From Chitinophaga sp. 180180018-3 (lineage in GTDB: Bacteria > Bacteroidota > Bacteroidia > Chitinophagales > Chitinophagaceae): DNA of 64,000 nucleotides. The DNA lies in the NCBI RefSeq assembly GCF_037893185.1, contig NZ_CP140772.1:7556001-7620000 (forward strand), written 5' to 3'. This document shows positions 25,945 through 33,414 of the stretch, piece by piece. Position 1 is the first letter of the stretch. Each line of letters begins with the position of its first letter. Position numbers and translations under genes: made by a program. The notes below the pieces were generated by a model. That model saw only the letters and a program-made list of their open reading frames with translations. It ran no database searches and was not told the origin of the DNA.

Positions 25945-27072
25945 ATGCAGAAAATATTATCAACCGTTGCCTGTAATCTCGATAACCACCTGCTTGCTGC
26001 CTGCCTTCCTCTGCTGGAAGAATCAAAGATAGATGCGATAGAATGGTCGTTCGACACGCTGTTTAAAGTGAATGAAATGCCGCCCTGGTTCATGGAACTG
26101 CTGACTGCTTTCAGCCATGAAGGACGCCTTGTCGGACACGGTGTTTTCTTTTCGCTTTTCTCCGGAAAATGGCTGCCTGAACAGGAGCAGTGGCTGCAAC
26201 AACTAAAGCAGACCTGTACCCGTTTTCAGTTCGATCACATTACGGAACATTTTGGTTTTATGACGGGGAAAGACTTCCACCAGGGAGCCCCGCTGAGTAT
26301 CCCTTATACTACCGTTACGCTCTGCATTGGAACAGACAGGTTAAAGCGCATTTATGATGCTTGCCGTTGCCCCGTAGGACTTGAGAACCTCGCTTTTTCC
26401 TATTCTCTTGAAGAAGTAAAGCGTCATGGAGAATTCCTGGATAAATTGCTGGAGCCGGTAAATGGTTTTATCATCCTGGATCTTCATAATCTCTATTGTC
26501 AGCTGCATAATTTTGAACTGACGTTTGAAGAGATGATGATGCTATACCCGCTTCACCGGGTCAGGGAAATACATATTTCCGGAGGGAGCTGGGATGAGCC
26601 GCTTGCAGGATCTGTCAGAAAGGTACGTCGTGATACCCATGATGATGCCGTGCCGGAAGATGTATTCAGATTGCTGGAACAGGCCATCCACCAATGCCCG
26701 CATCTGAAGTACGTAGTAATGGAACAGCTGGGGAATGCGCTTTCCACGGAAGAAAGTCGTCACTTGTTCCGTAGCGATTTCCTGCGTATGAAGGATATAG
26801 TTAGGGAGATGGGTGAATGCAGAAGTGTCTCTCCGCATCAATTTCTTCCGAAATCATTCTCGCTTGCCGGTAAGGCCATAGAAGATGAAAAGTTATACCA
26901 GCAACAACGGGAGCTTGCAACTATACTGGAATCGTCCTCAGATTACGAAGAGGCAATGACTGCATTGGGTAGTTCGTCCCTTGCTGTATCCGAATGGCAA
27001 ATTGAGAAATGGGCACCGCATATGCTCGAAACAGCGGTGAAAATAGCGCGTAAGTGGCAGAAAGGATGGTGA
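25945..27072 (+). CDS. DUF692/MNIO-family multinuclear non-heme iron oxygenase with C-terminal extension
   Basis: 375 residues; the first 280 or so form a TIM-barrel of the DUF692 (UPF0276) family. Family metal-site motifs appear in order: LVGHGVFFSL (H65), DHITEHFGF (H102), GLENLAFSYS (E147, N148), ILDLHNLYCQ (D179, N182), REIHISGG (H210), DTHDDAVPEDVF (D230, H232) and VVMEQLGN (E260). Characterised members (MbnB, TglH, ChrH) use two or three irons and O2 to remodel peptide Cys residues. This one is about 90 residues longer than a bare MNIO. The extra C-terminal helices (about 310-375) might replace the separate partner protein other systems encode. It pairs with the preceding CPACGMG lipoprotein. 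Confidence 0.85.
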   Translation: MQKILSTVACNLDNHLLAACLPLLEESKIDAIEWSFDTLFKVNEMPPWFMELLTAFSHEGRLVGHGVFFSLFSGKWLPEQEQWLQQLKQTCTRFQFDHITEHFGFMTGKDFHQGAPLSIPYTTVTLCIGTDRLKRIYDACRCPVGLENLAFSYSLEEVKRHGEFLDKLLEPVNGFIILDLHNLYCQLHNFELTFEEMMMLYPLHRVREIHISGGSWDEPLAGSVRKVRRDTHDDAVPEDVFRLLEQAIHQCPHLKYVVMEQLGNALSTEESRHLFRSDFLRMKDIVREMGECRSVSPHQFLPKSFSLAGKAIEDEKLYQQQRELATILESSSDYEEAMTALGSSSLAVSEWQIEKWAPHMLETAVKIARKWQKGW

Positions 27073-27074
27073 CT

Positions 27075-27893
27075 TTATTGACGAAGAAAACTAACTGACA
27101 TTCTTTCTCCCGTAATCAGATAAATGATATCTTCTATCTTACGATCCAGATCGGTTTTGTTTAAAAAGGGATAACGGCTTCTGATAGCGTCAATAAATCC
27201 GAATTCCTTCAGCAATAATATCTTCCCCTGAATATCAACGGGTGTTTCATTGGCGTATTGACTGGCATGATGAAATTGCAGCGCATGCATGTATTCACCA
27301 TAAACAAATCCTAAAGTATAGAGATATAGCTCAATGATCTTCTTCCTCTTAGAAGAAATGGCAGGGACTTTCCAGGCCCTGAAATCCGACAGGCCCTTAA
27401 AGAAAACGGTGGCAAACTGTGTGAGGGCATTTCTGCGGGGATCCATCGCCACTCGTCTTTCCAGCAGGTTTACCATTTCTTTGGCAGATGCCAGCATAAT
27501 TGCCAGCGGAGATCTGCTTTCCTGTATGAGATCCGCTTCCTGCTTGATGGTTGCCTTTATATAAGCGCCTGTTTGCAGGAACCTGTTGATAAGATAATTG
27601 TTGAACACGAGGTAGTTCGAGTTTACCGGCCTGACGCTGAAAATATATTGTTCTTTATCAAAGAAAAAGCACCGATGAGTTGCAATGCCACTGTTCCTTT
27701 CTTCCCGTAATATAGCCTCAAATCGCCGCAGATTTTCTTCTGAGAAGAAATTGAAAAGGTTTGTTTCGAAAGCGGGTAAAGTGAATGGCAGTATATTGAA
27801 TTGCTGATCGTAGAATTTGAGTTTGTCTTCATACCTGGTAAACCCATTGAACTTTATAGAAAGCTCCTGTATCTCTGCCTGTGTGTAAGCCAT
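27075..27893 (-). CDS. hypothetical protein, mostly helical, convergent with the MNIO gene
   Basis: 272 residues that I do not recognise. It looks globular and helical, with many charged residues and no signal peptide or membrane span. Notable stretches are GFTRYEDKLKFYDQQFNILPF (N-terminal) and NKTDLDRKIEDIIYLITGERMSV (C-terminal). A weak resemblance to RteC-like Bacteroidota regulators is possible but not demonstrated. Its stop is only two bases from the MNIO stop. Convergence argues against co-transcription with the MNIO operon. Confidence 0.7.
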   Translation of the reverse strand: MAYTQAEIQELSIKFNGFTRYEDKLKFYDQQFNILPFTLPAFETNLFNFFSEENLRRFEAILREERNSGIATHRCFFFDKEQYIFSVRPVNSNYLVFNNYLINRFLQTGAYIKATIKQEADLIQESRSPLAIMLASAKEMVNLLERRVAMDPRRNALTQFATVFFKGLSDFRAWKVPAISSKRKKIIELYLYTLGFVYGEYMHALQFHHASQYANETPVDIQGKILLLKEFGFIDAIRSRYPFLNKTDLDRKIEDIIYLITGERMSVSFLRQ

Positions 27894-27915
27894 AGTATAG
27901 TGTATTTATCAGGGG

Positions 27916-27946
27916 AAACACCGGAGTAGCAACTACTCCGGTGTTT
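27916..27946 (-). terminator. hairpin at the end of the SusC-SusD unit
   Basis: AAACACCGGAGTAG (27916-27929) pairs perfectly with CTACTCCGGTGTTT (27933-27946) around CAA. It lies 12 bp past the SusD stop. The minus-strand tail is only weakly T-rich (GTGTTTCCCC). Confidence 0.65.
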
Positions 27947-27957
27947 GGGGGATTAAT

Positions 27958-29454
27958 TTATTTTTCCCACCAGGCTTTGTAAACAGTGTTCTCTTTTCCG
28001 CCCATTCTGGTCACTTCTGCTGCATAGTTGCTGCTGTTGATGGTTTGTTCGGAAGTAGGATACAGGAACCGGGTAGGGATAGCGCCATTGTTCATATTTG
28101 CAGCACCGCCTGTTTGCAGGTCAGGATAACCGGTACGTCTGAATTCGATCCATCCTTCAAATCCGTTATTGATGTTTATCAGCCATTTCTGGGTAATGAT
28201 CTGACGCAATGCGGAGTTTTGAGTAGAGCCATCAAATGCAACAGTCGCATGAGTAAGATAGCTGGCTGCATTAGCTGCGCTTAATCCTATTTCGGCAAAG
28301 GCGCCGGTTACACCGTTGTTATAGTGTGTGGCAGCAGCAGCGGTGCCTCCGCTGATATAACCTTTCAATGCAGCTTCTGCCAGGATGAATTCCTGTTCTG
28401 CATAAGTGATAATCCTTGCTTTGATGAGTGCCGGATTATTTCCTTTGGTAAAGCTGCTGTTAAAGTTAGATGACTGGGCACTTTGCGTTGCCGTGGCATC
28501 TATCACCATCGGCATACCACCATAATTGTTGAAGCTGAAAGGTGCGCCGGCAGGGGTATTGGCGTTAACTGTAAAATAAGCAGCAATACGAACGCTGTCG
28601 CCGGTGGTTACAAACTGATTGTACAAAGTACTGTTCATGTATTTAACTGCAAAATCACCTGAACGCTCAGTAAGGCTCACAAAATTATATGGCGTAACGG
28701 TTGGCAGTGCCAGTGCACCACTTTGTGCTGCATTTTGCATCACTGCCGCACTTCCTGCGATAGATTGCATTTCCGCGCTTACGTCCATTTTTGAAGATAC
28801 GCGAAGCAGGTAACGTAACCGCAGTGCATTGATGAAGCTTCTCCACAAACCGGTGTTGGAGGAGAATAACATATCCCCTTCCATGAGGCCCGATGGATTT
28901 GCCTTCAGCAGACTGTCGGCTCTTCTCAGGCTGGATAATATACCCTGATCCGGATCCATATAAACCGTCTGTTGCGGATCGTATGCTGGCGTATATACGC
29001 CGGTGTTACCTTTCAGTGCCTGCAGGAATGGGATGTCGCCCCAAAGTTCAGTCAGCTGTGCAAAAGCATAAGACCGCAATGTGAGCGCGGCAGCCTGCAG
29101 TAACGGATTGCCCTTGGCCTGAGCCAGTGAATACAATGTATTGGCATCACGGGCTGCTTCATACATGGGGATCCAGTATGGCTCGTTGGTAACCGGGGAA
29201 TAACGGGTCGGCTGGTCGTAGTACGACTGGCTGAACGTCATGTATTGATTGTAGCCGTTTCCTAATGTCCATACGTTATTGGCGTTGTTATAAAACTCTG
29301 TAACGATCGTATTGGACAGCAATGTTGTTGGATCTGGTTTCTCCAGCGAGTTAGGATTTTTATTCACATTGGTGAGTTCTTTTGAACAGGCACCCAGTGT
29401 GATACTGATAACGGTCGTCGCAATGATATATATGTTCTTTTTCATGATTTTCAA
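27958..29454 (-). CDS. SusD/RagB-family outer-membrane glycan-binding lipoprotein
   Basis: 498 residues with a lipoprotein signal ending ISITLGACSKEL. This is the SusD-like_2 subfamily, recognisable from NVNKNPNSLEKPDPTTLLSNTIV, then WIPMYEAARDANTLYSLAQ, RSYAFAQLTELWGDIPF and the C-terminal WININNGFEGWIEFRRTGYPDL. SusD proteins cap a SusC barrel and capture oligosaccharides at the cell surface. The partner SusC gene is 13 bp upstream on the same strand. The start may be the ATG three codons later (MKKN); both give the same lipobox. Confidence 0.92.
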   Translation of the reverse strand: MKIMKKNIYIIATTVISITLGACSKELTNVNKNPNSLEKPDPTTLLSNTIVTEFYNNANNVWTLGNGYNQYMTFSQSYYDQPTRYSPVTNEPYWIPMYEAARDANTLYSLAQAKGNPLLQAAALTLRSYAFAQLTELWGDIPFLQALKGNTGVYTPAYDPQQTVYMDPDQGILSSLRRADSLLKANPSGLMEGDMLFSSNTGLWRSFINALRLRYLLRVSSKMDVSAEMQSIAGSAAVMQNAAQSGALALPTVTPYNFVSLTERSGDFAVKYMNSTLYNQFVTTGDSVRIAAYFTVNANTPAGAPFSFNNYGGMPMVIDATATQSAQSSNFNSSFTKGNNPALIKARIITYAEQEFILAEAALKGYISGGTAAAATHYNNGVTGAFAEIGLSAANAASYLTHATVAFDGSTQNSALRQIITQKWLININNGFEGWIEFRRTGYPDLQTGGAANMNNGAIPTRFLYPTSEQTINSSNYAAEVTRMGGKENTVYKAWWEK

Positions 29455-29467
29455 TTAGGTAATTGCA

Positions 29468-32400
29468 TTAGAAATTAAGACCGAGAGAAAAGCCCATGCT
29501 CTTTGTAGACGGAATGCTCAGGAACTCAGTACCAGGAAGGATCTGCTGTCCGCGCAATGCAAGCGTTTCCGGATCCACATCCTTGTTTTTGGTAAATTCC
29601 AGGATATTCCTTGCCACCAGCGAGAAATTAAGCTTTGCTCCGGAAGCATTACCGAAGATGTTTTTAAAGGTGTAGCCTATACGAAGTTCCCTGAGTTTGA
29701 GGTAGGTAGCGTCATACATGAATGCTTCGTTGTTGGAAGCATTGTAGTAGCCATTGTAATAGGTGGCAGCATCCACCTTAATTGTATTGGGCACATATTT
29801 GCCGGATCCATCCAGCATCACACCTTTTCCGACAACACCGGTTTCTCTTCCCGGAAGGGTTTCAACAGACATACCACCTGCAAGTACCCCCAGCTCTGTA
29901 TAAGAGAAGAATTTACCGCCCTGATGCCAGTCCCAGAGGATGCTCATATTGAAGTTCTTATAGCTCAGCTCATTAGACCAGGCCAGGATGAAGTCGGGGT
30001 TATAGTTACCCAGCAGTGAATTTTGTGTGGTAGTGAATTGAGGAATACCATTTTTGTAGACAATATTTCCCTGAGGATCCCTTACAAAGGCATTGCCATA
30101 CATGTTCCCAAGCCGCTGCCCTACTTTAGCATCGTACTGGATAGCTCTGTAGTAACGATCGTACTGGGTAACCTGTGCATATACATAAGTATTGATGCCA
30201 TCAGGCAGCGATTCTACTTTACCTACGTTATGATTGAAGTTGAAATTCATATCCCAGTTGAAGCCATCAGGATGCGATGAGCGGAATGGCGTAGCTGTTA
30301 ACATGATCTCCACCCCTTTGTTGTTGATCTTACCACCGTTAACATAAGCGTTGGTATAGCCTGATGAAACGGCGATCGGAAGCTGTACCACTTCGTCTTT
30401 TGTATTAGACTGATAAACAGTTACATCGAGTCCGAGTCTGTTGTGAAGGAACCTGATTTCAACGCCGGCTTCTGTAGTAGTGGTAGATGACGGTTTGAGA
30501 TGACTGTTGGCTAATATATTATTGCCGGTTGTCAGCGGATAAGTGTTGAATGGTGTGTTGGTGATGTAAGTATTGTTGATGGAATATGGATCGGCATCGC
30601 GACCTACCTGAGCGGCGGAAACCCGCACTTTCAGGAAGGAAATAGCAGAAGGCATATGAACCATATCAGAGATGATACCACTCAATGAAGCAGATGGATA
30701 GAAGTAGGAATTATTTCCTGAAGGCAGTGTACTGGAGCGGTCGTTACGTCCGGTAACATTCAGGAACACGAGGTTCCGGTAGTCAAAATCGGCAAATGCA
30801 TATAAGCTGTACACAATCTTTTCGAACTTCTCATACAGTGTCGGCAGCTGGTTTTGTGCATTTGAAAAATTGTAGAGCCCCGGAGTAATCAAAGAGTTGG
30901 CGATATCACGTGTATAAGTAATGTTCTGCATAAAGCGGTTACCACCAAGAGATGCACTGGCATTGAAAAGGTGACTTGGCTTTTTGTGATACGATACGAG
31001 GAAGTCGGTGTTATTCTCAAAATAGTTCACATTGTCTGTCCTGAAACCTCCGGTAGGGAAACGTACAGAAGTAAATGCACGATGGCCTTCCCTGTTGTCG
31101 GCATAGAAATCAGACCCTGTTCTCAGCATTACATCCCACTGTGAATTGATGGCATATTTCAGTGAAGCATTTCCTATTATCCGGTTTTTATTGAAGCTGT
31201 TCACGTTGTCATACAGGGTTACGTATGGATTATCGTGGTTATTCCAGTACCGGAACTGGTTTTGCTGATCCCTGCCTGTTTGCCATTGTTTCTTCAGAGA
31301 ATTGATATCAATATTGATAGGCATGCCATACACGCCGAAGAAAGTATACATCACGCTTTCAGAACCGTAACCGATATTCGGGCGATTGCTGCTGCTGCTA
31401 TTGATATAATTAATGAAGAAGTCGGAAGTAAGTTTGTCGTTGAAGTGGTGATCAGCGCGTAAAGCCAGTCCATAACGCCTCAGGTCTGTACCTGGAAGTA
31501 TACCTTTGTTATACAGCTGATCTACAGAGAAGTGATAGCTGCCTTTATCAGTAGTACCACCGAAACCAAGACTGTTCTGCGTGGTTAAACCTGTTTGGAG
31601 GAACTTGCGGAAATGGTCTGCGTGACCCACCCAGGGAGTAGGTGTAACTGTTAAACCGGGATTGATGCCGCGGGCAACGAGGTCGCCAGCCTGGTAGCCG
31701 TCACCGGCTGGACTGTCGAACTGAATTACCTTCAACGACGGATCAAATTTCAAACCCCAGTTAGGAATGTTGTTCTCACTGGCTCCGCCGCCATTTGCAA
31801 ATTGATAAGTATTAGGAGTACCGCTTGAAGGATAGCCATTTACACCGGCTCCATATTCATTTTGGAGGCGTGGCAGTTTCAGCGGAGATTCAAAAGTAGT
31901 GGTAGTATTGAAGGATACGCCGAGCTTTCCTTTTTCAGAAGTTCCTTTCTGTGTTGTCAGTACCACGGCGCCGTTAGCAGCCCGGGAGCCGTACAGCGCA
32001 GCTGCTGTAGAACCTTTCAGTACAGTGATCTTGGAGATGTTGTTAGGATTGATTTCTGCAGCGCCATTACCCCAATCCACTTCGGCCCAGGTACCCTGAT
32101 TGGAAGAGTTTTCGATAGCATTGTTGAAGAATGTTTCGTTATTGATGGGAACACCATCTACTACAAACAGTGGCTGATTGGTACCATTGAAGGAATTCTC
32201 TCCCCTGATCACGATACGGGAAGTGGAACCCACACCAGCACCGCCATTGGTAACGATTACACCGGCAACCTTACCGCCGAGGTTATTGATCAGGTTTGGA
32301 TCGGGTGCCTGGGTGAGTTGTTTTGAGTTAACGGTTTGCACAGCGTAACCCAGCGCCTTGGCCTGTTTGCTGATACCCAGTGCGGTAACCACTACTTCAT

Positions 32401-32722
32401 TCAACGCTTTATTATCTTTCTGCAGCAGAATGGTCAGGTTGGCCTGGCTACCGATGTTGACAGTAATTTGTTTATACCCTAAGAAGTTGATATTGAGTAC
32501 TCCATCGCTTCCGGCATTGATGGTGAAGTTACCCTCTGCATCAGTAACTGCACCTTTGCTTGAGTTCTTGAGCGTTACTACAGCGCCTATAATGGGCGAA
32601 TGGTCTTCGGCATCTTCTACTTTACCGCTAACGGCCCTGGTGCTCTGTGCCAGGATAGTGGAAGAATTTAACAGTATAAGGAATAGCGATGAAATAAATA
32701 ATAAAGAGGAAAGCTTTCGCAT
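29468..32722 (-). CDS. SusC/RagA-family TonB-dependent outer-membrane transporter
   Basis: 1084 residues from the ATG ending at 32722 (MRKLSSLLFISSLFLILLNS, a Sec signal). The longer frame from 32836 adds 38 residues ahead of the signal and is rejected. The order is a carboxypeptidase-D-like regulatory domain (VSGKVEDAEDHSPIIGAVVT, about 33-110), then NEVVVTALGISKQAKALGYA, a plug with RGENSFNGTNQPLFVVDGVPI, and a 22-strand barrel ending in the Phe-terminated FSLGLNF. It imports oligosaccharides with TonB energy. Next to the SusD and GH31 genes it defines a polysaccharide utilisation locus. Confidence 0.94.
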   Translation of the reverse strand: MRKLSSLLFISSLFLILLNSSTILAQSTRAVSGKVEDAEDHSPIIGAVVTLKNSSKGAVTDAEGNFTINAGSDGVLNINFLGYKQITVNIGSQANLTILLQKDNKALNEVVVTALGISKQAKALGYAVQTVNSKQLTQAPDPNLINNLGGKVAGVIVTNGGAGVGSTSRIVIRGENSFNGTNQPLFVVDGVPINNETFFNNAIENSSNQGTWAEVDWGNGAAEINPNNISKITVLKGSTAAALYGSRAANGAVVLTTQKGTSEKGKLGVSFNTTTTFESPLKLPRLQNEYGAGVNGYPSSGTPNTYQFANGGGASENNIPNWGLKFDPSLKVIQFDSPAGDGYQAGDLVARGINPGLTVTPTPWVGHADHFRKFLQTGLTTQNSLGFGGTTDKGSYHFSVDQLYNKGILPGTDLRRYGLALRADHHFNDKLTSDFFINYINSSSSNRPNIGYGSESVMYTFFGVYGMPINIDINSLKKQWQTGRDQQNQFRYWNNHDNPYVTLYDNVNSFNKNRIIGNASLKYAINSQWDVMLRTGSDFYADNREGHRAFTSVRFPTGGFRTDNVNYFENNTDFLVSYHKKPSHLFNASASLGGNRFMQNITYTRDIANSLITPGLYNFSNAQNQLPTLYEKFEKIVYSLYAFADFDYRNLVFLNVTGRNDRSSTLPSGNNSYFYPSASLSGIISDMVHMPSAISFLKVRVSAAQVGRDADPYSINNTYITNTPFNTYPLTTGNNILANSHLKPSSTTTTEAGVEIRFLHNRLGLDVTVYQSNTKDEVVQLPIAVSSGYTNAYVNGGKINNKGVEIMLTATPFRSSHPDGFNWDMNFNFNHNVGKVESLPDGINTYVYAQVTQYDRYYRAIQYDAKVGQRLGNMYGNAFVRDPQGNIVYKNGIPQFTTTQNSLLGNYNPDFILAWSNELSYKNFNMSILWDWHQGGKFFSYTELGVLAGGMSVETLPGRETGVVGKGVMLDGSGKYVPNTIKVDAATYYNGYYNASNNEAFMYDATYLKLRELRIGYTFKNIFGNASGAKLNFSLVARNILEFTKNKDVDPETLALRGQQILPGTEFLSIPSTKSMGFSLGLNF

Positions 32723-32857
32723 AATGCTGATTTGTTTGAAAGGACAAATACACAAATAGTTATTGCTCATAAACGAACTGTTATGAGGCATGCCAATGGC
32801 ATGAGTGATGTGTTCAGTAGCATGGAAACTGAACAATCATCGGGTATATGTCGCAAA

Positions 32858-33199
32858 TCAGATTCGCAGGACGCAGTGCCTGAGGAACAGTGGAGAAGTA
32901 CCAGCGGTAGAATGGAAACAGCTTAGTGTTTCTTCTTTAGTGATGTCGGGAAACAGTAGTCTTTTAATCAGACGAAGTACCTGCCGCAGGAGTTTTTGTT
33001 CTTCCTGCTGACTTTCAGCCACCATTGCTTCGGTGACAGAGATATCGTCTGTAAAACCAGAGCGTCTTTTATGAACACGGATATGTTCAAAAGTGCCGGC
33101 CGGATTCGTTAAGTGATTAATGTTAAAGCTATACCATACCGGGGTAAAGAATACCCTGAAGAAGAGAAGCGTAATTAGTATGATAAAACGCGAATACAT
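32858..33199 (-). CDS. hypothetical small membrane-anchored protein upstream of susC
   Basis: 113 residues. An N-terminal hydrophobic segment (YSRFIILITLLFFRVFFTPVWY) is followed by a polar region with a predicted helix (EAMVAESQQEEQKLLRQVLR). It lies between the GH31 and SusC genes on the same strand. The last 25 residues look atypical (LSCFHSTAGTSPLFLRHCVL). I do not recognise a family. It could be a real small protein of the locus or a chance frame; nothing else explains this 690 bp spacer (32723-33414). Confidence 0.35.
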   Translation of the reverse strand: MYSRFIILITLLFFRVFFTPVWYSFNINHLTNPAGTFEHIRVHKRRSGFTDDISVTEAMVAESQQEEQKLLRQVLRLIKRLLFPDITKEETLSCFHSTAGTSPLFLRHCVLRI

Positions 33200-33379
33200 T
33201 TAGAACAAAGCTATATCAAGGTGTGAAAGCTTTGTTAATATTGCTGTTAAGTTATGATGAATATAATGTTAAGAATGTGTTACCTGCCGAAAGATTTAAC
33301 AGCACGCAGATCCAATGCGTACCAGCCATCTAAATTTGATGAGTCAGTTGCTAAACAGGATTATCTGATATAGCAAAGA

Positions 33380-33400
33380 TCCTCCGGAGAATCCGGAGGA
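33380..33400 (-). terminator. hairpin past the GH31 gene
   Basis: TCCTCCGGA (33380-33388) pairs perfectly with TCCGGAGGA (33392-33400) around GAA, 14 bp beyond the GH31 stop. On the minus strand it is followed by TCTTTGCTAT, a weak U-tract, so attenuation or partial termination is likely. Confidence 0.6.
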
Positions 33401-33414
33401 CCGTTTACCTGATA

